A stretch of 64,000 nt of DNA from Oxalobacteraceae sp. CFBP 8761 (lineage in GTDB: Bacteria; Pseudomonadota; Gammaproteobacteria; Burkholderiales; Burkholderiaceae_D): positions 192,983 to 256,982 of the forward strand of contig JACYUE010000005.1 of the NCBI GenBank assembly GCA_014841595.1. The letters run 5' to 3'. Every line of letters begins with the position of its first letter. Position 1 is the first letter of the stretch. The position numbers and the translations under genes were made by a program. Positions 1 through 7,408 of this stretch are shown piece by piece. The notes beneath the pieces were generated by a model. That model was not told the DNA's origin, searched no databases, and saw nothing but the letters and a program-made list of their open reading frames with translations.

Positions 1-1
1 C

Positions 2-511
2 AAGGTCGACAAGATCCCGTCTTTGAAGCCAGCGTTCAAGAAGGATGGCACCGTCACGGCCGCTTCGTCGTCGTCGATCAACGACGGCGCCGCCGCTCTC
101 GTGATGATGCGCGAATCGACCGCCAAAGAACTGGGCCTGACGCCGATCGCGCGCGTGCTCGGTCACGCCACGCATGCGCAGGAACCGAACCTGTTTACCA
201 CCGCCCCGATCGGCGCGATGCAAAAGCTGTTCAAAAAAACCGGCTGGACGGCGGGCGACGTCGACCTGTACGAGATCAACGAAGCCTTTGCTGCGGTGCC
301 GATGGCGGCGATGCGCGACCTGGCCATCCCGCACGAGAAGGTCAATGTGCACGGCGGCGCCTGCGCGCTGGGCCACCCGATCGGCGCCTCGGGCGCGCGC
401 ATCGTCGTCACGCTGCTCGGCGCGCTCAAGCGCACCGGAGGCAAGCGCGGTGTGGCGGCGCTGTGCATCGGCGGCGGCGAGGCCACGGCGATGGCGATCG
501 AGCTGGTGTAA
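2..511 (+). CDS. Acetyl-CoA acetyltransferase (thiolase), C-terminal part
   Basis: This is the last 169 residues of a thiolase. The N-terminal half with the nucleophilic Cys lies before the window, so the gene is cut by the edge and is not a pseudogene. The retained half shows the thiolase signature INDGAAAL, the active-site His block GGACALGHPIGASG and the C-terminal catalytic Cys in CIGGGEATA. Such enzymes condense or cleave acetoacetyl-CoA in the cytoplasm. An SDR gene follows 85 bp later and an acyl-CoA dehydrogenase after that, which suits an acyl-CoA catabolic operon. AtoB and PhaA cannot be separated from this fragment. Confidence 0.93.
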   Translation, partial: KVDKIPSLKPAFKKDGTVTAASSSSINDGAAALVMMRESTAKELGLTPIARVLGHATHAQEPNLFTTAPIGAMQKLFKKTGWTAGDVDLYEINEAFAAVPMAAMRDLAIPHEKVNVHGGACALGHPIGASGARIVVTLLGALKRTGGKRGVAALCIGGGEATAMAIELV

Positions 512-596
512 GCCCGCCCGCGATGCGCTGCAACGATGAACAAAGCATGCGACTATTGAAGGTCTATCGTTACCAACCCTTCACAAGGAGTACCGC

Positions 597-1265
597 ATGC
601 CCACCGTATTGATCGTCGGCGCCTCGCGCGGCATTGGCCATGAAATGGCCGCCCAATATCGCCAGGACGGCTGGCGCGTCATCGCCACCGCACGCAAGCA
701 GGAAGACTGCGATGGCCTCGTCGCGCTGGGCGCCGAAGCGCACCAGCTCGAAGTGCTCGATGCCGCATCGATCGCCGCGCTGGCCTGGCGCCTGGACGAC
801 GAAAAGATCGACAGCGCCTGGCTGGTGGCCGGCGTGTATGGCCCGAGTCAGGGGAGCTTTCCGACCGGCCCTGAGTTCGACACCGTCATGCACACCAATG
901 TGCTCTCGGCGATGCGCCTGATCCCGGTGGTCGCGCCCCTGCTGGCCGACTCGAAGGGCAAGCTGGCAGTGCTGTCGTCGCGCATGGGCTCCATCGGCGA
1001 GCGCTCGGGCGCCAACGGCACGCTGTACCGCGCCAGCAAGGCTGCGCTCAATTCGGTGCTCAAGGATGCGGCGATCACCTACGGCGCGCAAGGCGTGACC
1101 TGCATCGCCTTCCATCCGGGCTGGGTCCAGACCGACATGGGTGGCAGCGGCGCAGCGCTCACCGTGCAGGACAGCGTACGCGATCTGCGCGCCACGCTGG
1201 ACAAGGTGGACGCGGGCGCCAACGGCAGTTTCCTGAACCACGACGGCGAGCCGATCGCCTGGTAA
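597..1265 (+). CDS. SDR family NAD(P)-dependent oxidoreductase
   Basis: This is a 222-residue short-chain dehydrogenase with a classical Rossmann start (VGASRGIG, residues 7-14), an NTNVLS-like motif that carries the structural Asn, and the catalytic Tyr/Lys pair in YRASK near residue 143. The ATG is preceded by a good AAGGAG site. Its size and motif spacing resemble the C-factor (CsgA-like) SDR group, but the substrate cannot be read from the sequence. It lies between the thiolase and an acyl-CoA dehydrogenase 19 bp downstream, so a role in acyl or oxo-acid metabolism is inferred from context only. Confidence 0.88.
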   Translation: MPTVLIVGASRGIGHEMAAQYRQDGWRVIATARKQEDCDGLVALGAEAHQLEVLDAASIAALAWRLDDEKIDSAWLVAGVYGPSQGSFPTGPEFDTVMHTNVLSAMRLIPVVAPLLADSKGKLAVLSSRMGSIGERSGANGTLYRASKAALNSVLKDAAITYGAQGVTCIAFHPGWVQTDMGGSGAALTVQDSVRDLRATLDKVDAGANGSFLNHDGEPIAW

Positions 1266-1284
1266 CACACGATAACGAGACCCC

Positions 1285-2412
1285 ATGATCCTGTCCGACG
1301 AACACCAGATGATCCGCGACGCCCTGCGCAGCTTTGCCCAGGAGCGCCTGGCCCCCAACGCTGCGCGCTGGGACCGTGAGCACCATTTCCCGCGCGAAGA
1401 GCTGGACGAACTGGCGGCGCTGGGGGCCTTCGGCGTGGCGGTGCCGGAGCAGTATGGCGGCGCTGGCCTGGATTATGTGGCGCTCGCGCTGGTACTCGAA
1501 GAAATCGCGGCCGGTGATGGCGGCATCTCCACCATCATCTCGGTCAACAACTGCCCCGTGTGCAGCATCGCGATGATGTATGCGAGCGAAGCGCAGAAAC
1601 AGCAGTGGCTGCGGCCCCTGGCGCAGGGTGAGCTGCTGGGCGCATTCGCGCTGACCGAGCCGCACACCGGCAGCGACGCTGCGGCGCTGCGCACGACCGC
1701 AGTGCGCGATGGCGCGCATTACGTCATCAACGGCACCAAGCAGTTCATCACCAGCGGCAAGTACGGCGACGTGGCAATCGTCATGGCCGTCACCGACAAG
1801 GCGGCCGGCAAGAAGGGCATCAGCGCGTTCTGGGTGCCCACCAACACGCCCGGCTACATCGTGGCCGGCGTTGAACACAAGATGGGCCAGCACTCGTCGG
1901 ACACGGCGCAGATCGTGTTCGAGAATTGCCGCATTCCGCTGGAGAACCTGATCGGCGAAGAAGGCATGGGCTACAAGATCGCGCTGTCGGGCCTGGAGGG
2001 CGGGCGCATCGGCATCGCGTCCCAGGCGGTCGGCATGGCGCGCGCCGCATACGAGGCCGCGCTGGCGTATGCGAAGGAGCGTGAGAGCTTCGGCAAGGCG
2101 ATCTTCGAGCACCAGGCGGTGCAGTTCCGCCTGGCCGAGATGGCCATGAAGATCGAGGCTGCGCGCCAGCTGATCCTGCATGCGGCGTCGATGAAGGATG
2201 CCGGCCTGCCCTGCCTGAAGGAAGCCGCGATGGCCAAGCTGTTCGCGTCCGAAATGGCCGAGCGCGTGGTGTCCGATGCGATGCAGGTGTTCGGCGGCTA
2301 CGGCTACGTGGCTGATTTCCCGGTCGAGCGCATCTACCGCGATGTGCGCGTGTGCCAGATCTACGAAGGCACCAGCGACATCCAGAAGATCCTGATCGCC
2401 CGCGCGTTGTGA
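1285..2412 (+). CDS. Acyl-CoA dehydrogenase
   Basis: This is a full-length 375-residue acyl-CoA dehydrogenase, the usual size for the family. It has the FAD-binding signature AFALTEPHTGSDA, the FAD/substrate segment VFGGYGYVADFPVER and, near the C terminus, YEGTSDIQ, where the Glu is the usual catalytic base of short- and medium-chain members. It oxidises an acyl-CoA to the 2-enoyl-CoA and passes electrons to ETF. It is tightly linked to the SDR gene upstream and overlaps the start of the acetyltransferase downstream. It looks like a short/medium-chain or 2-methylacyl enzyme rather than isovaleryl-CoA dehydrogenase, but chain length is not provable here. Confidence 0.92.
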   Translation: MILSDEHQMIRDALRSFAQERLAPNAARWDREHHFPREELDELAALGAFGVAVPEQYGGAGLDYVALALVLEEIAAGDGGISTIISVNNCPVCSIAMMYASEAQKQQWLRPLAQGELLGAFALTEPHTGSDAAALRTTAVRDGAHYVINGTKQFITSGKYGDVAIVMAVTDKAAGKKGISAFWVPTNTPGYIVAGVEHKMGQHSSDTAQIVFENCRIPLENLIGEEGMGYKIALSGLEGGRIGIASQAVGMARAAYEAALAYAKERESFGKAIFEHQAVQFRLAEMAMKIEAARQLILHAASMKDAGLPCLKEAAMAKLFASEMAERVVSDAMQVFGGYGYVADFPVERIYRDVRVCQIYEGTSDIQKILIARAL

Positions 2413-2969
2413 ACGGGCCGTTGACCCTGCAGGCGTTGGTGCCGGAACAGCTGCCGCAGCTGTTCATGTACCTCGACGACCAGTTGCAGGAAAACGGCCG
2501 CGGCGCCGTGCCGCTGTTCCAGCCCATCTCGCGCGGGCAATCGCGCCTTCCACCCGACAAGGCGGCGTCGTTTGCCGCCAGTTTTACGGTGCCGTTCGGC
2601 CAGCCGCGCTGGCGCCGCATGTGGCTCGCGCTCGACGCCCGGGGCGCGATCGCCGGCCACGTCGACCTGCGCGCGCGGCCTGAAATTGCGGCCTACCACC
2701 GCGCGCTGCTGGGCATGGGCGTGCACCGCGATCACCGCGGGGCAGGACTGGGCCGCCAGCTGGTCGAGCACGCGCTGGCATGGGCCAGCGTCACGCCGCC
2801 ACTCGAATGGGTCGATCTGGATGTCCTGTCGGGCAATCTGGCGGCGCGCCGGCTGTACGAGCGCGCCGGGTTCGTCGTCACCGGTGAGGTGCACGACTTG
2901 TACCGGATCGATGGCGAGTCGCACGGCTCGGTGACGATGAGCCGGCGCCTTGCGCCACACCCGAGGTAG
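2409..2969 (+). CDS. GNAT family N-acetyltransferase
   Basis: This is a 186-residue acetyltransferase. I chose the GTG that overlaps the acyl-CoA dehydrogenase stop (GTGA), which implies translational coupling. An upstream in-frame ATG would bury 57 bases in the previous gene. Motif A of the GNAT fold is clear (GVHRDHRGAGLGRQLVEHAL), binding the acetyl-CoA pyrophosphate, and it is followed by motif B (AARRLYERAGFVVTGE). The acceptor substrate is unknown. The stop codon lies at the edge of a GC-rich dispersed-type repeat. Confidence 0.85.
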   Translation: MNGPLTLQALVPEQLPQLFMYLDDQLQENGRGAVPLFQPISRGQSRLPPDKAASFAASFTVPFGQPRWRRMWLALDARGAIAGHVDLRARPEIAAYHRALLGMGVHRDHRGAGLGRQLVEHALAWASVTPPLEWVDLDVLSGNLAARRLYERAGFVVTGEVHDLYRIDGESHGSVTMSRRLAPHPR

Positions 2970-3010
2970 GGTGGGTAGGTTTCCCGCCCACGCGTTCAAC
3001 CCACCTGTCA
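2966..3010. repeat. Palindromic intergenic repeat after the acetyltransferase gene
   Basis: GGTGGGT (2970-2976) and ACCCACC (2999-3005) form a 7-bp inverted repeat with a GCCCAC element between them. From memory this matches a dispersed repeat type common between genes in Oxalobacteraceae and other GC-rich bacteria. The TAG stop of the preceding gene (2967-2969) is part of the GTAGGGTGGGT motif. No T-run follows, so it is not a standard terminator. Confidence 0.5.
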
Positions 3011-3046
3011 CAAGCCCGCACGCTCAACAGCATTACCAGAACATTC

Positions 3047-4096
3047 TCAGGACACCGCCGCTTCCAGCAGCGTGATCGTCTGCGCCTGCGTATCGAGCCT
3101 CGCCCGCACACCCATGGGCAGCGTGAACTGGTTGCGGATATGTCCAATGGAATAGCCGCTCACTGCCGGAATGACCAGCGGATGCAGGTGCAATGCCAGC
3201 GTGCGCTCGAGCGTCAGCGATACGTCTTCGTGTTCCGGCCCGCAGTTCTGGCAAATCCCCACCACCAGCGCCGCCGCATTGGCAAAGCCTCCGGCCAGGT
3301 CCAATTGCGTCATCCAGCGGTCGATCCGGTACGGCGCCTCGTTGACGTCTTCCAGGAACAGGATACTGTTCTTGATATCGGCCGCATACGGCGTGCCGGC
3401 CAGCGCCGCGACCATCGACAGGTTGCCGCCCATGAGCGGCCCCGTGGCCACGCCATGCGTGAAGGTATGGATGCCGAAGTGCGGCGCCTGCGCGGCGCGT
3501 TCGGCGTTTTCAGGCGACATCGCAATCGTGTAGGTCGCCTGAGGTTCGGTCAGCACTGCCATCATGTGCTGCGTCGCATAGTCGGTCAGCGTCGACGAGG
3601 CCACTGGCCCATGGAACGTCACGAGGCCGGTCTGCTTGAAGATCGCCAGGTGCAGCGCCGTAATGTCCGAATACCCGATCAGGACTTTCGGATTGCGGCG
3701 GATCAGCGCGACATCCAGCCCGGACAACAGCGAGATACAGCCCGAGCCACCGCGGATCGGCCAGATCGCCTTGACCTCGGGATCGGCGAACATCGCATGC
3801 AGGTCGGCCAGGCGCTGCTGGCTTGATCCCGCGTAGTTGCCGAACACCTCGCGCAGATAGGCGCCAGGTTTAACCCTGAAACCCAGCCCCTCGATATTGC
3901 GCACGGCTTTCTCGATGGCGGCATCGTTCGTGTAGCCGCCTGGCGCGATCAGGCCGACGACGTCGCCCCGGCGCAGGCGTGGAGGTTTGATCAGCTTGGG
4001 CATGGAACGCGAAGGCACGCGCGCAGCGGCAGCGCCGGACGCGATAGTGGACATGGCAGCGGCGATGGCACCAAAACTGCGGCGGTTGATCTTCAT
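3047..4096 (-). CDS. ldcA: Muramoyltetrapeptide LD-carboxypeptidase, exported by a Tat-like signal
   Basis: This is a 349-residue peptidase of family S66, which removes the terminal D-Ala from murein tetrapeptides during peptidoglycan recycling. The Ser nucleophile sits in RGGSGC (Ser118), the Glu in FLEDVNEAPYRIDR (residues 248-261) and the His in GYSIGH (His319). I start it at the ATG giving MKINRRSFGA. The twin-arginine motif and following hydrophobic stretch look like a Tat signal, whereas the E. coli enzyme is cytoplasmic, so this one may act in the periplasm. An upstream in-frame ATG would run into the repeat at 4130-4245 and is rejected. Confidence 0.88.
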   Translation of the reverse strand: MKINRRSFGAIAAAMSTIASGAAAARVPSRSMPKLIKPPRLRRGDVVGLIAPGGYTNDAAIEKAVRNIEGLGFRVKPGAYLREVFGNYAGSSQQRLADLHAMFADPEVKAIWPIRGGSGCISLLSGLDVALIRRNPKVLIGYSDITALHLAIFKQTGLVTFHGPVASSTLTDYATQHMMAVLTEPQATYTIAMSPENAERAAQAPHFGIHTFTHGVATGPLMGGNLSMVAALAGTPYAADIKNSILFLEDVNEAPYRIDRWMTQLDLAGGFANAAALVVGICQNCGPEHEDVSLTLERTLALHLHPLVIPAVSGYSIGHIRNQFTLPMGVRARLDTQAQTITLLEAAVS

Positions 4097-4129
4097 GCGC
4101 GGTAGGCAATCCTGAATGAAAAAGGCCCG

Positions 4130-4187
4130 GGCACAGCTGGGGTCAGGTCTGACATTCAGACACGACCTCAGCCTTAGCCACTTCCAA
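4130..4187. repeat. Tandem 58-bp repeat, copy 1 (REP-like)
   Basis: This copy is followed immediately by a second identical 58-bp copy (4188-4245). It carries the motif GGGTCAGGTCTGACATTC at 4140-4157. The match ends at mismatches on both sides, which gives a clean 58-bp unit boundary. It lies upstream of the LD-carboxypeptidase start and downstream of the TonB receptor gene. Confidence 0.85.
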
Positions 4188-4245
4188 GGCACAGCTGGGG
4201 TCAGGTCTGACATTCAGACACGACCTCAGCCTTAGCCACTTCCAA
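4188..4245. repeat. Tandem 58-bp repeat, copy 2 (REP-like)
   Basis: This is an identical second copy of the 58-bp unit at 4130-4187. Its first 26 matching bases (from 4197) also pair with the inverted copy at 4311-4336. Confidence 0.85.
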
Positions 4246-4336
4246 TGGTGTCTTGCACAGTATTAGCTTGGCCCGGTTCCAGCTGGTGCTGACTACCCGA
4301 TTGTCGAGCTCGTGTCCGAATGTCAGACCTGACCCC
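4197..4336. repeat. REPIN-like inverted pair, GGGGTCAGGTCTGACATTC family
   Basis: The left arm (4197-4222) and right arm (4311-4336) are reverse complements over 26 bp with one mismatch, separated by 88 bp. The arm begins GGGGTCAGG and itself contains a short palindrome (TCAGGTCTGA). This is the layout of paired REP sequences mobilised by RAYT transposases, but no such transposase is in the window. An alternative is the end remnants of a small non-autonomous transposon. Confidence 0.65.
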
Positions 4337-4346
4337 CGCTTTTCGC

Positions 4347-7202
4347 TCAGAAGAATTTGTAGGTTGCCATCATCGTGAATGAACGGCCGCGCGGGTCGGC
4401 TACACGCGGCTCCCAGCTGCTGCCGGCGCCCGTGTTGCTGTCGTAGGTGATCGCGAACGGTGGATCTTCGTCCAGGATGTTCTTGATGCCGGCGGTGAGC
4501 GTCAGGTTCTTGAAGCCCGTGTAATTTGCGGTCAGGTGGAAGATCGAATAGTCGTCCACCTTGCTGTTGTACTCGGACGGCTTGATGCGGCCGCTGGCCA
4601 CGCCTGGCAGCACCTGGTCGGTGTAACCCGAGCGGAAGATATTCTGCAGCATGCCGCTCCAGTTGCCGTATTTGTAGGTCACGTAGGCGCTGTGCTTCCA
4701 CTTCAGGCCCAGGTCGCCGGTGAACAGGAAGCGGCCGATTTCGCTCTCGCCGAATTCGGCGTTCTTCGTGGCGCGCGACTTCTTCTCGAGCAGGCGCGAA
4801 CCGTCGATGCCGATGCCCCAGATCGAACCGGTGCTGAACTTGCCGGTCATGCGGGCGCCGACTTCGAGGCCGCGCGTGATGCGTTCGCCCGCATTGAGCC
4901 AGCGCTGATCGATCTCGGTCAGGTTGCCGGCGGCGTCGCGGATGAACTGGTCCTGGAACAGGCTGTAGTTCGCGATCATGGTCACCGCGTTGAACGAGTC
5001 GATCGTGTTTTCCTTGCGGATTTCCCACAGGTCGGCATTGGCCGAGAAGCCGCCGGCCGGCTCGAACACGACGCCCAGGCTGGCCTGCTTGGCTGTCTCC
5101 GGGCCCAGCGTGGGCTTGCCGCCGGTGAGAACAACCGGATTGACGGCCTGGCAACCGGCGACTGCGGTGTCGACACGGCCGCTTGGGCAGGTAGCCGGAT
5201 CGGCCAGGTCCTTGCCGACATACTGGCTCTCGGTCACGCCGTTGAACAGCTGGTTGAACGACGGCGCGCGGAAGCCCTCGTTGTACGAACCGCGGAACAT
5301 CAGTTGCGGGATCGGCTGGTAGCGGAACGAGACCTTCGGATTGGTCGTCGCGCCAAAGCCCGTGTAATCGTCGCGGCGGATGGCGAACGTCAGCTCCAGC
5401 GCCTGCGTGACCGGCACCAGCATCTCGGCATACACGGCCTTGATGTCGCGGCTCACCTTCGGCAGCGCATTGACGTCATCGAACGGCGCATTCAGGATCG
5501 CCGGGCGCGCACTGACGGCGCGCAGGTCGCCATTGAACTTGTATTCTTCGCGGCGCAGGTCGGTGCCCAGCGCCATCATCACGGCGCCGGCCGGCAGCTT
5601 GAAGATTTCGCCCGACAGCGCGGCGTCGAACTGGGTCAGCGTCGTTTTACCGCCGTACATGACGACACCGGCAGCCGAGGTAGCGCGGATCGCGTCGATC
5701 GCGGCCTGACTCTGGGTCTGGCCCGGCAGCAGGAACGGGTTGACGATGCCCGAACCGAGCACATCGCGCAGCGCCACCGTGTAGTTGTAGCCGGTGCCCA
5801 GCAGCGATTCCGATTCGCTGTAGGCGCGCGACAGGCCGACGCGGTAATCGTAGCGGTTGCCGAACAGGGTCAGCGGCCCATCGGCGCCCACCAGCACGCG
5901 GCTGGCCTTGGTCTCGGTGGTGATCTCGCGGTTGCCGCACTCCATGCAGCGCCAGCGGTACGCGATCGGCAAGCCGTAGTTGGCCGAGATGCCGGGGAAG
6001 GTCTTGACCAGTGCGTTGTAGACGTCGTTGTAAGCCGCGCCCGTGCTTGGGTAGAACGAGCTCGGACCGAAGGTCGACGCCGATGGCGAAATCTGGTTCG
6101 GCGAGAAGCGCTTGGAGACTTCGACGCGCGACGCGACGCCTTCGGCGAACAGCTCGTGCTCACCGATGCGGAAGGTGGCGCGGCCCAGCGCGTTGGTGTT
6201 CTTGACCGGCTGCTGCAGCACCGCTGCGCGGCCCGTATCCCAGGCGCAGCCATAGGCGGCGCCCGGCGTGTCCCACAGTTTTTCGTCGTACGCGCCCATG
6301 CCGTCGATGCTGTCGCACCCGGCGCCGCCTGGCAGGTCGAGCAGGCTGATGCCGTTGTAGGCAACGCTGCTGCCCGGCAGGGTCGGGCCAGTGCCGGTAC
6401 GCGAGAGCAGCGTTGGCGCCAGCGTCGTGGCGAAGATATTGCCGCTCGGCGTACCGCGCGTATCGACCGACACGCCGCGGTTCGGCTGGAAGGTGTTGAC
6501 GAAATCGCGCTGGTTGCCGCGCAGCGCCTTGTTCTCGCTGTGGGACAGCGTCGCCAGCACGTTCCAGCCCTGCGTATCGAGGTCGCCCCAGCCGCCGGTG
6601 AGGCTGGCGCGGCCGATTTCGCCGCCGCTTGCCTCGGCCACGTCGGTGAAGGCTTGCGCTTCCAGGCCCTTGTAGTTCTTGCGCAGGATGAAGTTGATCA
6701 CGCCGCCGATGGCGTCGGTGCCGTACACGGCCGACGCGCCATCCTTGAGCACTTCGACGCGCTCGACCGCCGCCATCGGGATCGAATTCAGGTCGACCGC
6801 CGAGCCTTTCATGCCGTGCGTGGCGACGCGCCGGCCATTGAGCAGCACCAGCGTCGAATCGGAACCCTGGCCGCGCAGGTTGGCGCTGGACGCGCCGTTG
6901 TTGCCGCGCTGGGCGCCCGACGTGACGTCGGCATTCGAGGCCAGATTGTCCGAGCCATTGCCATTGATGTTCAGCGTGGCGATGAGTTGCTCGGCCGTCA
7001 CGATGCCCTGGTCTTCGATCTGCTTGCGCGAAATGATTTCAACCGGCAGCGCGCCCTCCTTGGCGATACGCTTGATGCTCGAGCCGGTGATTTCCACCCG
7101 CTGCATCGACGTGTCGGTTTGCGCTTGCGCCACGAGCGGCATGGCAGCAGGGGCGACCGCCCCCATCAAGGCGATCAGCTGGGCCAGTTTCTTCAATTTC
7201 AC
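4347..7202 (-). CDS. TonB-dependent outer-membrane receptor
   Basis: This 951-residue protein starts with a signal peptide (cleavage near AQAQ-TD, about residue 28), then the plug opening VEITGSSIKR and VEIISRKQIEDQG, the conserved plug blocks LVLLNGRRV and VERVEVLKDGASAVYGTDAI, and a long beta-barrel ending in an aromatic residue (ATYKFF). It imports a ligand too large for porins using TonB energy. The start is a GTG seven bases after AAGGAG. It follows a peptide-type binding protein gene and precedes the LD-carboxypeptidase on the same strand, so peptides or muropeptides are a reasonable but unproven substrate. Receptors of this plug type are numerous in Massilia-like genomes. Confidence 0.93.
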   Translation of the reverse strand: MKLKKLAQLIALMGAVAPAAMPLVAQAQTDTSMQRVEITGSSIKRIAKEGALPVEIISRKQIEDQGIVTAEQLIATLNINGNGSDNLASNADVTSGAQRGNNGASSANLRGQGSDSTLVLLNGRRVATHGMKGSAVDLNSIPMAAVERVEVLKDGASAVYGTDAIGGVINFILRKNYKGLEAQAFTDVAEASGGEIGRASLTGGWGDLDTQGWNVLATLSHSENKALRGNQRDFVNTFQPNRGVSVDTRGTPSGNIFATTLAPTLLSRTGTGPTLPGSSVAYNGISLLDLPGGAGCDSIDGMGAYDEKLWDTPGAAYGCAWDTGRAAVLQQPVKNTNALGRATFRIGEHELFAEGVASRVEVSKRFSPNQISPSASTFGPSSFYPSTGAAYNDVYNALVKTFPGISANYGLPIAYRWRCMECGNREITTETKASRVLVGADGPLTLFGNRYDYRVGLSRAYSESESLLGTGYNYTVALRDVLGSGIVNPFLLPGQTQSQAAIDAIRATSAAGVVMYGGKTTLTQFDAALSGEIFKLPAGAVMMALGTDLRREEYKFNGDLRAVSARPAILNAPFDDVNALPKVSRDIKAVYAEMLVPVTQALELTFAIRRDDYTGFGATTNPKVSFRYQPIPQLMFRGSYNEGFRAPSFNQLFNGVTESQYVGKDLADPATCPSGRVDTAVAGCQAVNPVVLTGGKPTLGPETAKQASLGVVFEPAGGFSANADLWEIRKENTIDSFNAVTMIANYSLFQDQFIRDAAGNLTEIDQRWLNAGERITRGLEVGARMTGKFSTGSIWGIGIDGSRLLEKKSRATKNAEFGESEIGRFLFTGDLGLKWKHSAYVTYKYGNWSGMLQNIFRSGYTDQVLPGVASGRIKPSEYNSKVDDYSIFHLTANYTGFKNLTLTAGIKNILDEDPPFAITYDSNTGAGSSWEPRVADPRGRSFTMMATYKFF

Positions 7203-7324
7203 GATGTTTCTCCTTGCGTTCCGGGGCGGTCGTCGGCCGGCGCGTGCATTGCATCGCGCCGGCCTGCGTGTCGCATGCCAAGTTGATTCTTGGCATTACG
7301 TTATGTTTTCAATTCAGAGTACGC

Positions 7325-7338
7325 TCACAATTTTGTGA
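7325..7338. promoter_or_regulatory. Inverted repeat upstream of the TonB receptor gene
   Basis: TCACAA-TT-TTGTGA is a 6-bp inverted repeat about 125 bp before the receptor start, in an AT-rich patch of the 206-bp spacer that follows the binding-protein gene. On the minus strand it overlaps a TTGTCA (7336-7341) that could serve as a -35 element. A matching -10 is poor. It is an operator candidate only. Confidence 0.35.
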
Positions 7339-7408
7339 CAAGCCAATGAATTATCCGGAGGGGAGTATAACCAGCGGGAATATTTTCTTGCGGAAAAATT
7401 AACGGAAT

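Noticed and set aside
4201..5154. A minus-strand frame covering the REP-like region and extending into the receptor gene
   Set aside because: Its tail (ELDNRVVSTSWNRAK) looks protein-like at first, but it is translated repeat sequence and the rest is an out-of-frame reading of the receptor gene.
4536..7286. A 916-codon open frame on the plus strand opposite the TonB receptor
   Set aside because: It is a mirror of a GC-rich gene: its composition is Arg/Ala/His/Gln/Val-rich with no family motif, while the minus-strand frame has a signal peptide, plug and barrel.
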